Shown here piece after piece: positions 53,872 to 62,261 of a stretch of DNA of 64,000 bases (position 1 is its first letter; the number at the start of each line of letters is the position of its first letter). The stretch lies in assembly GCA_943787985.1 (NCBI GenBank), contig CALSOO010000004.1, forward strand, positions 1-64,000. Reading direction: 5' to 3'. The position numbers were made by a program, and so were the translations under genes. The notes below the pieces were generated by a model. It was not told the origin of the DNA, did not search any database, and worked only from the letters and a program-made list of their open reading frames with translations. This stretch comes from an uncultured Paracoccaceae bacterium. Its GTDB lineage: Bacteria; Pseudomonadota; Alphaproteobacteria; Rhodobacterales; Rhodobacteraceae.

Positions 53872-55854
53872 ATGAGCACTGAAAATTTGGATTGGATCGA
53901 AGTTGGCCATGTAGATGATCTTCCTGAGGGACGGGTCAAAACCGTAACGGCGCGGACCACGTCGATTTGCCTTGTGCATTTTGATGGCCAGTGGAGCGCA
54001 ATGGACAACCATTGCCCGCATCAGCGTGGACCTTTGGGCGAAGGCACGATCGAAAAGGGTGTCGAGGGTGCGTGCTGGATTCGGTGCCCGTGGCATGGTT
54101 GGGATTTTGATCCGCTCACAGGCAAGCCACCCGGTGGCGGCGTTAAAGATCACGGTCAGAAAATGTTCCCTGTCGACATCCGCGATGGTGCAATTTTTGT
54201 CGGGATCGAAGCCGAACCGGAACGCGTACGCACGGTCACTGATGTGATGGTTGAAACGATGACGAACTGGGGTGTGCAATCCGTTTTTGGCATGGTGGGA
54301 CACTCGAATTTGGGTCTGTCGGAGTCTATCCGTCTGTCGGTCATGGACAAAAAGCTGAAGTATTACGGCATTCGCCATGAGGGTGCCGCTGCCTTTGCCG
54401 CCTCTGCCTATGGCAAGTTGACGGGCAAACCAGCCGCTTGTTTAACCATCGCGGGGCCGGGTGCTACCAACCTTTTGACGGGTTTGTGGGATGCCAAAGT
54501 TGACCGGGCGCCTGTGTTGGCGCTCACCGGTCAAGTGCAAACGCAGGTTTTCGGGCCCGGTGCATTTCAGGATATTGATCTAAGCTCTGCTTTTCAGGCG
54601 GTCACCAAGTTCTCACAAACCGTTTTGAACACGTCAAAGCACGCGGAATTGATGACGCTTGCCTGCAAAACGGCCATCGTAGAACAAGACGTGGCACATC
54701 TCATCTTCCCTGATGATGTGCAGACACTGCCGTCAACCAAGAAGGCATCCACGCCTGCAGGCCGCGTTGCGGGCTATCAAGTGGTACCCGCACAATCAGA
54801 CATCGATGCTTCGGTTGAGATGATCAACGCGGCGAAACGCCCTGTCATTATCGTGGGTCACGGGGCGTATGGCGCGCGTGATGAGATTATTGCATTTGCC
54901 GAGAAAATCGGCGCACCCGTTCTGACAACCTTTAAGGCCAAAGGGTTGATCCCTGACAATCACCCGAACGCTGGTGGGGTACTGGGGCGTTCAGGCACTC
55001 CGATTGCGAGCTGGTTCATGACGCTTGCTGATACGATCATCGTTCTTGGCGCAAGTTTTTCGAACCACACAGGAATTTCGCCCAAACGCAATATGATCCA
55101 GGTTGACTACGACCGGATGCAGTTGGGCAAATTTGGCAAGGTCAAAATTCCGGTTTGGGGCGAGATCGGTGCATTTTGCGCCGCGGCTGGGCCCGCTTTC
55201 AACGCAAACAGCGAAGCGGATGACCAGATCACCGAACTTGCTGGCCGGTGGAGCATGTGGCGCGATGAAAAGCACCGCAGATTGGCAGAAGAGCATGGCA
55301 ATGGCATCCATTCGTTCGCGATTTTTGATGCGCTCGGAAAGCTGGCACCCGATGACGCGATCTTTGCCGTCGATGTTGGCAACAACACCTATTCCTTCGG
55401 TCGCTACCTTGAGACAAAAGGCAATCAGAGGGTTTTGATGTCAGGTTACCTCGGGTCCATCGGCTTCGGGTTTCCGGCTGGTATGGGCGCATGGGCGGCG
55501 ACGCAAGATATCGATGCCCTTCGCGGTCGCAAGGTGATCTCGATCTCGGGAGATGGCGGGTTTGGGCAATACCCGATGGATTTCACTACGGCTGTCAAAT
55601 ACGGGATGAACTTCACCCATGTTCTGCTTCACAATGGCGAACTGGGAAAAATCTCTAAGGAACAACGTTCTGGCGAGTGGCCTGTTTGGGAAACCAGCCT
55701 GCAAAACCCGTCCTTCGCGGCATTTGCCAAACTATGCGGTGGTCATGGAGCGAAAGTGACGAAAACCGAGGATATTGATGCCGCGTTGGCAAAGGCGCTG
55801 GCGACGGATGGCCCGTCTTTGGTGGAGATTATGACCGATGCGGAGCTGGTATGA
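53872..55854 (+). CDS. Rieske domain fused to a thiamine-diphosphate-dependent enzyme
   Basis: A 660-residue protein. Residues 1-115 are a Rieske domain (C48-P-H50, C72-PW-H75). Residues about 120-660 are a full ThDP fold of the acetolactate synthase/pyruvate oxidase type. The catalytic Glu is E170 in RHEGAAAFAASAYG, the PP domain signature is GDGGFGQYPMDF with a metal-binding NGELG, and the middle domain carries VVGHGAYGARDE-like text. It starts 4 bases after the Rieske-GltS gene. A 2-oxo acid decarboxylation whose electrons leave through the Rieske cluster would fit, but no activity is established. Confidence 0.9.
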   Translation: MSTENLDWIEVGHVDDLPEGRVKTVTARTTSICLVHFDGQWSAMDNHCPHQRGPLGEGTIEKGVEGACWIRCPWHGWDFDPLTGKPPGGGVKDHGQKMFPVDIRDGAIFVGIEAEPERVRTVTDVMVETMTNWGVQSVFGMVGHSNLGLSESIRLSVMDKKLKYYGIRHEGAAAFAASAYGKLTGKPAACLTIAGPGATNLLTGLWDAKVDRAPVLALTGQVQTQVFGPGAFQDIDLSSAFQAVTKFSQTVLNTSKHAELMTLACKTAIVEQDVAHLIFPDDVQTLPSTKKASTPAGRVAGYQVVPAQSDIDASVEMINAAKRPVIIVGHGAYGARDEIIAFAEKIGAPVLTTFKAKGLIPDNHPNAGGVLGRSGTPIASWFMTLADTIIVLGASFSNHTGISPKRNMIQVDYDRMQLGKFGKVKIPVWGEIGAFCAAAGPAFNANSEADDQITELAGRWSMWRDEKHRRLAEEHGNGIHSFAIFDALGKLAPDDAIFAVDVGNNTYSFGRYLETKGNQRVLMSGYLGSIGFGFPAGMGAWAATQDIDALRGRKVISISGDGGFGQYPMDFTTAVKYGMNFTHVLLHNGELGKISKEQRSGEWPVWETSLQNPSFAAFAKLCGGHGAKVTKTEDIDAALAKALATDGPSLVEIMTDAELV

Positions 55855-55887
55855 GGATGCCTAAGGGCAAAGGCCGTTAGGACAGCT

Positions 55888-57111
55888 ATGCACTTGCACC
55901 TTGAAATTGTTCTTTTGGCGGTCCTGACCTGTACAGCCATCTATTCGCTTTTGACCAAGGTGATCGCCAAGACATCCCTGACGCTTCCGATTATCTTCAC
56001 GGGTGTGGGATATCTGGTTTCATATCAGGTGAACGGGTTGGCCGAGCCACAGGTACTGAGAGACAGCACGCGGCTGCTTGCAGAAGTCACTCTGATCCTT
56101 GTTTTGTTCTCTGATGCAAGCCACGTGAAACTTGAGCGGCTCAGGGAAAACTACGCGATCCCCGCAAGAATGCTGGCTCTTGGTTTGCCTTTGACTTTGG
56201 CTTTGGGAACTGCGGTTGCTTGGTTCCTAAATCCAGGAAGCGGGGTTGCAATGGCTTTGCTCACCGCGGCTGTGCTTACGCCAACTGACGCCGCCCTTGG
56301 CCAGACAGTTGTGAGCAGTCCGGATGTGCCCAAGACGTTGAGCCAGGCCATCAATGTTGAAAGCGGGCTCAACGATGGGCTTGTGCTGCCTTTTGTTCTG
56401 TTCGGCGCAATGATGACAGCCTCGAGCACAAGCACTATGCATGCCGATGGATTTGCAGTTGCGGTGATGTTGCAGATTGTCCTTGGTCCTTTGGTTGGTC
56501 TGGCATGCGGCTGGGGCTTGGCCAAAGCAATGGATTTTGCCCAGACCAAGAACCTCATGGCGGAATCCGCGAGCGGGATTGTGTTCTTGTCAGCGGCTTT
56601 CATGTCCTATGTGGGCGCTGAAATTGTCGGGGGAAACGGGTTTATCGCAGCCTTCATCGCAGGCATGGTGTTTGGCAATGTTTACAAGCATGAGATCCAC
56701 TTCATTGGCGAGTTCATGGAAGGCGTGGGGCAGGCGCTGACCATGCTCGCTTTTCTTGCATTCGGCGCGCTTTTGTTGCCGGCGGGGATTTTGCATATGC
56801 AGTGGAAGGCGATTGTTCTGGCCCTGCTGTTCTTGACGGTCGTCAGGATGGTGCCGATCTGGATTTCTTTGGCAGGCTCCGGTTTGGCGACGCGGGACAG
56901 ATTGTTTTTGGGCTGGTTTGGCCCAAGAGGTTTGGCATCAATATTGTTCACGATGATCATCACCGACGAATTTGACATCCCCGGTGAGGCAGAATTGCTG
57001 GCCTGCGTTTCAATGACGGTCTTTTTGTCAGTTGTCCTGCACGGCGCAACAGCTGCGCCTCTTTCAAGATGGATCGGGAAAAGCCCAAAGGCCGGGAACA
57101 TGCCCGGCTGA
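55888..57111 (+). CDS. CPA1-family sodium/proton antiporter
   Basis: A 407-residue membrane protein of the CPA1/NhaP type. It has the family helix with the catalytic Asp region ALLTAAVLTPTDAALGQTV, an INVESGLNDGLVLP segment and a late WFGPRGLASILF. It is the sixth gene of the operon and follows the Rieske-ThDP gene by 33 bases. It may set local ion or pH balance for the redox enzymes, or simply share their promoter. A hairpin at its very end may stop the transcript. Confidence 0.92.
   Translation: MHLHLEIVLLAVLTCTAIYSLLTKVIAKTSLTLPIIFTGVGYLVSYQVNGLAEPQVLRDSTRLLAEVTLILVLFSDASHVKLERLRENYAIPARMLALGLPLTLALGTAVAWFLNPGSGVAMALLTAAVLTPTDAALGQTVVSSPDVPKTLSQAINVESGLNDGLVLPFVLFGAMMTASSTSTMHADGFAVAVMLQIVLGPLVGLACGWGLAKAMDFAQTKNLMAESASGIVFLSAAFMSYVGAEIVGGNGFIAAFIAGMVFGNVYKHEIHFIGEFMEGVGQALTMLAFLAFGALLLPAGILHMQWKAIVLALLFLTVVRMVPIWISLAGSGLATRDRLFLGWFGPRGLASILFTMIITDEFDIPGEAELLACVSMTVFLSVVLHGATAAPLSRWIGKSPKAGNMPG
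57091..57108 (+). terminator. Possible terminator at the end of the antiporter gene
   Basis: GCCGGG (57091-57096) pairs with CCCGGC (57103-57108) across AACATG and overlaps the last codons. Only a weak T-rich tract follows (TTTAG). If functional it would separate the antiporter operon from the lodA-type pair, which then needs its own promoter in 57112-57314. Confidence 0.4.
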
Positions 57112-57314
57112 GTTTAGAATTCTACCATTGGGTCATTGGTGAAGCTGCAACATTGGCCGATGTTTGAGGTTTGTTTTGGTGCAGCGCTTGTTGTCGGACG
57201 CAAGACCCTCAGGCTTTCAACTCAATATCATCCAAAGCAACATCCTTAGGTTGATTTTATGATCCTTTCAGTTGATGAACGTGCCTTTATACAAAATTAT
57301 TTTAGGGTCACATT
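57112..57314. other. Region upstream of the LodA-like gene
   Basis: No gene is present. The A/T-rich stretch around 57270-57310 could hold a promoter for the lodA/lodB-like pair. No clear palindrome was recognised. Confidence 0.4.
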
Positions 57315-59342
57315 ATGTCAGATCAAAAGCCGTTCAAATCGCGTCGCCAGTTTCTTGGGATGGCCTCCAGCGCCGCATTGATTGCTGGCCTGCCTTGGCC
57401 TGCCCGCGCAAACGTTGACCAACGAAATGCCTATGCTCTTGCGCCTGCTGGCGCCGCCGTGGCCAAAGTGCGGATCTATCCAGCGCTCGGGATTTGCCGC
57501 GTTGGCGGATCTGAAAAGTGGTTTTTTGCCCCTGAAGTGCCGGGGTTGCCGCCCAAACCTGACGACGGAAATTTTAAGGACGGACTGGAAAAAATCAAGA
57601 AACAGGCGCAACGCTTTCGCGTCTATTCATTTGATGCCGACGACAACGTAATAGGTGAAGTGACGGGAGACGGCATAACGTGGGGTGTCCATTTGGCCAA
57701 TACAAAGGCCAATTGGTACGGGTTTAACAACCCTCTCGACAATGGTGATCTTGCGCCAGGGTTGCCATCGCAAAAGCGAAACCAGTATTTTGTGTCGGAT
57801 CAGGACCGCGAAGACAACTTGATCATTGATGGAGGCGCGCGCGAAATCTCGGGTATGGGGACAAACGCCGATGGCACGGACGCTACATACCGTTTTGAAG
57901 GCACGTTCTGGGGTGGTCAGGCTGATGCCGTATCCGTTGGCTTGGGTCAGTTGCGGACGGATGACGCGGGTCATTTGGTGGTCTTGCCAGCAGATGGTGT
58001 TTCCAACTCTCCCAGTGGTGCTGCGATTACCAGCTTTGCTGACAACAACGCATGGCATGATGACTGGTGCGATGGACCGGTGACGGCAAAGGTAAACATT
58101 GGTGGACAGTTCTTTGAGGCAGAACCATCCTGGGTGGCGTGTGTCGGGCCAAATTTCGCCCCCGAGATTCCCCCCATCACCACAATGTATGACGTTGTTG
58201 AGGATCTTAACCATCTCGCTGGATGGACACCGGACCCGAAAATGCCGCTGTCGTTTATGAAATACATCTATCCAACCTTTCGCCGTATTGCTCTGATGGA
58301 GTGGGTGACGCAGGCTGCGAACCTGCGGCAAGGTTGGATGGCCATCGGCGATCTGGGAGATCCAGCTTATGTTGCGAAACTGGCCGATCCAAGCCCCGCA
58401 AACGCAAACTTTCGCAAGCAAATATTCGAGCTTTTCCGGAACCCCTACAATGTTGGGGAAACGGCTTATGTCGAAGAGCGGCTGAAAATTCCCTACATGC
58501 TGGGGGATGGCGTGAATTATGATGGCAGTCCCTTGCAATGGTTCCAATTTCCCAAGCTGCAATACAAAAAGCTACAGGAATGGGCCCGCGGCGACTTTGT
58601 GAGCGACTATGACGGGCAGGTGGTCGAAGATGTCGTGACCGATTATCGCGCGTTCGAGGATATCCCGATAGAGTTGCAACCCGGTGCGCTGACCCAAGCC
58701 GCGCTTGAGCCACTGTCAGGCGGGGCTTTCCACCCCGGGGTGGAGTTGACGTATTATTTGCGGCTTAAGGAAATGTATGCGCGCAATTATGACGCGACTG
58801 CAGAGCCGTTCCGCATCGCGCATGGCGATCGGCCAAACCTGAACCAGAACCTTGGCCGCCTTTTGACACCCGAGGTTGCGTTTAACGGCTTCAACGACAC
58901 GCCGCCGCCGATCGGTCCGCAAATGGCAGGCGACCTGACACGCTGGATGGGGTTGCCTTGGCAATGTGACGCGTTCAGTTGTCAGCAAGTCTTGATGCAG
59001 CAAAACTATCCTGCTGCTGTTTGGTGGCCTGCGTTGCTGCCTATCGATGTGTTGCCAGAACCCTATTACATAGCAAGTTTAGACGAGAGCCTAACCGTTG
59101 AAGAGCGCGAGAAATTCCTGTCCAATCGGGTCAACTGGTCGCGCGGCGTTGCGGGGATCGGGTATCATGCGAATTCGAGCTATTGGGACGGAATCACAAA
59201 TATGATCACCATTTGGGAACGTATGGGCTTTGTCGTCAGGATGCCGTCACCCCAAGGCGATGTCTTTGTTGAAATGCAACATGCCGACAACATGGAAACC
59301 CGTTTCGAGTGGACCCCCCGTCAGGGCATGCTGCCCAATTGA
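57315..59342 (+). CDS. LodA/GoxA-like cysteine-tryptophylquinone amine oxidase with Tat signal
   Basis: A 675-residue protein of the LodA family (amino acid oxidases with a CTQ cofactor, such as L-lysine-epsilon oxidase and glycine oxidase). It has the N-terminal RIYPALGICRVGGS and LPWQCDAFSC. D552 with C556 matches the Asp-x3-Cys order of LodA (D512/C516 from memory), so C556 is the likely CTQ cysteine. The Trp partner is not certain (W570, W571, W624 or W634). Unusually it carries a twin-arginine signal (SRRQFLGMASSAALIAGLP), which suggests folding and cofactor formation in the cytoplasm and then export. The substrate amino acid is unknown. It overlaps the lodB-like gene by TTGA. Confidence 0.9.
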   Translation: MSDQKPFKSRRQFLGMASSAALIAGLPWPARANVDQRNAYALAPAGAAVAKVRIYPALGICRVGGSEKWFFAPEVPGLPPKPDDGNFKDGLEKIKKQAQRFRVYSFDADDNVIGEVTGDGITWGVHLANTKANWYGFNNPLDNGDLAPGLPSQKRNQYFVSDQDREDNLIIDGGAREISGMGTNADGTDATYRFEGTFWGGQADAVSVGLGQLRTDDAGHLVVLPADGVSNSPSGAAITSFADNNAWHDDWCDGPVTAKVNIGGQFFEAEPSWVACVGPNFAPEIPPITTMYDVVEDLNHLAGWTPDPKMPLSFMKYIYPTFRRIALMEWVTQAANLRQGWMAIGDLGDPAYVAKLADPSPANANFRKQIFELFRNPYNVGETAYVEERLKIPYMLGDGVNYDGSPLQWFQFPKLQYKKLQEWARGDFVSDYDGQVVEDVVTDYRAFEDIPIELQPGALTQAALEPLSGGAFHPGVELTYYLRLKEMYARNYDATAEPFRIAHGDRPNLNQNLGRLLTPEVAFNGFNDTPPPIGPQMAGDLTRWMGLPWQCDAFSCQQVLMQQNYPAAVWWPALLPIDVLPEPYYIASLDESLTVEEREKFLSNRVNWSRGVAGIGYHANSSYWDGITNMITIWERMGFVVRMPSPQGDVFVEMQHADNMETRFEWTPRQGMLPN

Positions 59343-60394
59343 ACTATCCGATTGCCGTTCTGGGTGGTGGGATCGCAGGGGCTGCAGCCGCTTTGCGTTT
59401 GGCGCAAAGCGGCATGCGTCCGGTTTGGATCGCGCCCCGCCGCCGCGATACGTTCAAGCCCGGCGAACATTTGAGCGGGGCAGCGATCCCGTTGCTCAAA
59501 ACCCTGAATTCGGATGCTATGCTGCGATCTGAAGTGCACCGGCATGCCCATACCACTTACTCAGCTTGGGGCAGCGACACTTTGGCTGTGCGTAACGCAA
59601 TTGCCCAGATCGAAGGGGCCGCAATCGTGTTGGATCGAGGGGCGTTTGAGGATGCTCTTGGTGTGCAGGCCATCGCTGCTGGCGCCGAAAGGATCAAGTG
59701 CGAGGTGACGGACGTGCGCGTCACCGACGGGCACTGGCAACTGGACACTGCAGATGGATGTATCACGTCCGACTTCATCTTTGATGCCACCGGACGAAAA
59801 GCAATCGTCGCCTCAAAATTCTCAACCCGGTTTCAGGCGGATAAGTTGAGCTGCCAGTATGCAGTGTTTTCCAGCCCGGAGCGGCTGGAGCCTATTCCGG
59901 TGACTCTTATTGAAGCGGAAGAGCGCGGCTGGTGGTACATGTCTGTACTTGCGGATCAACGGGTTGTCGTGAATTTCTATTCAGACGCGGATCTGCCAGG
60001 GTTTGACACCGCCGCACTAGAAGAAAATGCGCACAACACGAAAGCTATCTCGGCCTACTTGACGGACTACGGCTATGGCACTCCCGAACATTCATCACGC
60101 ATGAGCACGAACAGCAGTTGGATTGCTCCGGCTATTGGTGCCGGTTGGGTCGGCATTGGAGATGCGTCCGCCGCTTTCGATCCGCTGTCTTCGCATGGTA
60201 TGACAACAGCGCTTTGGTCCGCGATCGAGGCTGCGGACGCGTTTGTCGCCCAAGATCGCCAGAAAATGCAGGCCTACGCTGATAATGTGGCCAAAGGGGT
60301 GCATGATTATCTGACAGCACGAACCCATGTCTACCGCAGTGAAAAGCGATGGGAAGGCAGCCCCTTTTGGGCGCGCAGGCATGGGGCGCGTTGA
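59339..60394 (+). CDS. LodB-like flavoprotein (CTQ biogenesis)
   Basis: A 351-residue FAD-dependent protein of the tryptophan-halogenase/LodB type. It has the N-terminal NYPIAVLGGGIAGAAAALRL (GxGxxG), DFIFDATGRKA and GWVGIGDASAAFDPLSSHG. LodB proteins are needed to make the CTQ cofactor of LodA partners. The start is taken as TTG 59339, overlapping the LodA stop; an upstream ATG in the same frame (59309) would run inside LodA. The stop converges on rlmF with 10 bases between. Confidence 0.88.
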   Translation: MNYPIAVLGGGIAGAAAALRLAQSGMRPVWIAPRRRDTFKPGEHLSGAAIPLLKTLNSDAMLRSEVHRHAHTTYSAWGSDTLAVRNAIAQIEGAAIVLDRGAFEDALGVQAIAAGAERIKCEVTDVRVTDGHWQLDTADGCITSDFIFDATGRKAIVASKFSTRFQADKLSCQYAVFSSPERLEPIPVTLIEAEERGWWYMSVLADQRVVVNFYSDADLPGFDTAALEENAHNTKAISAYLTDYGYGTPEHSSRMSTNSSWIAPAIGAGWVGIGDASAAFDPLSSHGMTTALWSAIEAADAFVAQDRQKMQAYADNVAKGVHDYLTARTHVYRSEKRWEGSPFWARRHGAR

Positions 60395-60404
60395 TGCCGC
60401 TCCA

Positions 60405-61346
60405 TTATCTTCGGTTCTTTTGGTGTGATCCATTCAGATATTCAGATCGCTGACTTGGCTTGATATAGGTCCAGGCAATAAGGCGACTGGTTTTTTGTCC
60501 TTGCGCCATCTCGATCACTTTATACTCCGCGACATTGGCTTTTTTCAAAATTCTGGAGAGCGGCTGAAGATTGTCTTTCTTCGACACCAACGAACTGAAC
60601 CAAAGGCACTGGCCAGCGAATTCCATACTCTGTTCCACCATGCGCGCTATAAACTTTATCTCGCCACCCGGACACCAGAGTTCGGCGTTTTGACCGCCAA
60701 AATTTAAATTCTTCGAGTGCCCCTTTCCAAGGTTGCCCCACTTGCGCTGGGTGCCTTTGGTCGCCTTTTCGATGGACGCATGGAAAGGGGGGTTGCACAT
60801 GGTGATGTGAAAAGCATCCTTTGGGCCGATGACACCTCGAAAGGTATTTTTAGGGTTTTCCTGGTGTTTGAGCGTGATTTTCAGTTTGTTGAAGAGGCAA
60901 ATTTGGTGTGCTGATTTGATCGCGGCAGGGTCAATATCGACGCCTGTGAAATGCCAGCCGTATTCACTTTGGCCAATAAGCGGGTAGACCAAGCTTGCGC
61001 CAGTACCGATGTCTAATGCTTTGATATGGCGTCCATGCGGAATTGCGTGTTTGCTGCTGCTACTGGCCAGCAAGTCTGCCAGATGATGGATGTAATCGAC
61101 ACGGCCGGGGATGGGAGGGCACAGATAGTTTGCAGGAATGTCCCAAAATTCAATGCTGTAGTGCGACTTCAGCAACGCTTTGTTGAGCATACGTACGGCC
61201 GCTGGGTTTTGAAAATCTATGGTCGTCTCACCAACGGGATTAGGTTTTGTGAATGCTTCAAGCTCAGGGGACTCCGCCACCAAGCGCGCAAAATCGTAAC
61301 CATCCCGGTGTTTATTGCGAGGGTGCAGATTGGTTTTAGTGGCCAT
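60405..61346 (-). CDS. rlmF: 23S rRNA (adenine1618-N6)-methyltransferase
   Basis: A 313-residue methyltransferase with TNLHPRNKHRDGYDFARLV, CPPIPGRVDYIHHLADLL, the SAM-binding LDIGTGASLVYPLIG and the catalytic motif CNPPFH. These match RlmF (YbiN), which methylates A1618 of 23S rRNA. The start is ATG 61346; a second in-frame ATG 27 bases upstream is possible. It stands alone. Confidence 0.93.
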   Translation of the reverse strand: MATKTNLHPRNKHRDGYDFARLVAESPELEAFTKPNPVGETTIDFQNPAAVRMLNKALLKSHYSIEFWDIPANYLCPPIPGRVDYIHHLADLLASSSSKHAIPHGRHIKALDIGTGASLVYPLIGQSEYGWHFTGVDIDPAAIKSAHQICLFNKLKITLKHQENPKNTFRGVIGPKDAFHITMCNPPFHASIEKATKGTQRKWGNLGKGHSKNLNFGGQNAELWCPGGEIKFIARMVEQSMEFAGQCLWFSSLVSKKDNLQPLSRILKKANVAEYKVIEMAQGQKTSRLIAWTYIKPSQRSEYLNGSHQKNRR

Positions 61347-61490
61347 GGAGAAGCCTTTTTTACTATTTTGCATCAGTGAACTGTGCCGGTCGTCGAACCT
61401 AAGCTCCTGTGCAGAAAAAGTAAAATTGAAAGGGTGTTTCGCAATGGTGATTGATACAGGACGCGCCGTCGTCAGCCATGCAGCGGGGGG

Positions 61491-61898
61491 TTAAAAGGCA
61501 CTCAGATCAGGCGTCGTGTGTCCACCACATGAGGACGGAAGGCCGTAACTCAATCCCCGGCCAATTCTATGGGCGAGCGCAGACCACGCGTGGGCGAGGT
61601 GCGGCGGTAGTTCTCTTTCAAGGACAACATGGAAAAGGGAAAGCCAAACGGCGAAGTGATCCTTCTTGACCCCGCTGGCTGCGGCGTGAACCTGCATTGG
61701 GTTGCCGTCGTAACATCGTTCCAACAAAAGTGCATTTCGCCAGAACAGTTCGATCTTTGCCTCATGCGGCGGCCAATTTGTTACTTGCGCTGCAAAGACG
61801 GGACCCAGTACCGGGTCAACACGAACGCGGGCGTAAAACTCTGTAACGACTTTATGGATTTGCTCTGTTGTGACAGGAATCCGCGGTGGGATGCTCAA
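61491..61898 (-). CDS. Group III truncated haemoglobin
   Basis: A 135-residue globin with HKVVTEFYARVRVDPVLGPVF, PPHEAKIELFWRN and KKDHFAVWLSLFHVVLE (proximal His region), typical of class III truncated haemoglobins. They handle O2, NO or reactive species. The start is TTG 61898 overlapping the TGA of the small membrane gene before it (TTGA); no ATG is near. The last about 20 residues (from SYGLPS) look unlike the family and may be a local frame change. The neighbouring Rrf2/NsrR fragment supports a link to NO. Confidence 0.85.
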   Translation of the reverse strand: MSIPPRIPVTTEQIHKVVTEFYARVRVDPVLGPVFAAQVTNWPPHEAKIELFWRNALLLERCYDGNPMQVHAAASGVKKDHFAVWLSLFHVVLERELPPHLAHAWSALAHRIGRGLSYGLPSSCGGHTTPDLSAF

Positions 61899-62050
61899 AC
61901 CACGAAGACCCAGACAAAACTCAAGCTAACCACAAGGTAGACAAGTGTGTTGACCAACCAGCGGAGCAATCCTGCCTCGCCTTCAGGGTCGACGCCCACT
62001 TTTTCGCAGACTTTGGTGCCAGGCCACAGGAAGACTTCGGAAACAGTCAT
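61895..62050 (-). CDS. 51-residue membrane protein coupled to the truncated haemoglobin gene
   Basis: A short open frame with ATG at 62050 and GGAGA just upstream. The product is MTVSEVFLWPGTKVCEKVGV plus a single C-terminal helix (LVNTLVYLVVSLSFVWVFVV). No family is recognised. Its TGA overlaps the globin TTG by TTGA, so the two are translated together. The good ribosome site and coupling support a real gene despite the small size. Confidence 0.75.
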   Translation of the reverse strand: MTVSEVFLWPGTKVCEKVGVDPEGEAGLLRWLVNTLVYLVVSLSFVWVFVV

Positions 62051-62113
62051 GAGAATCTCCTTATTTAGTATTTGTAATGCGTATTATATACCACCCTTAA
62101 TTGCGCACTTCAA

Positions 62114-62132
62114 ATGCTAAATATATTGGCAT
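62114..62132. promoter_or_regulatory. Candidate Rrf2/NsrR operator
   Basis: ATGCTAAATATATTGGCAT is an imperfect palindrome (6 of 9 pairs match) that overlaps the start of the nsrR-like fragment and faces the 51-residue/globin operon. Size and AT-rich centre resemble Rrf2-family sites. Confidence 0.35.
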
Positions 62133-62190
62133 GCAACTGCGCAAATTTACCGAGTACGCTCTGCGGATGGTGATCACATCTGCGCTGTGA
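62131..62190 (+). pseudogene. N-terminal stub of an Rrf2-family (NsrR-like) regulator
   Basis: ATG at 62131 opens MQLRKFTEYALRMVITSAL, then stop. This matches the beginning of Rrf2/NsrR regulators (MxLxxFTDYALRxLxY-A). No continuation is seen downstream; the following bases have no similar frame. It is divergent from the truncated-haemoglobin operon, where an NO-sensing regulator is expected, so it is probably a deleted regulator gene. Confidence 0.6.
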
Positions 62191-62261
62191 GTCGAGGCTT
62201 GGCTAGCCGACGTATGAGGTCGCCTAGCTTGAGGCGATACGCAGAGTCAGAGCCATTTAGC

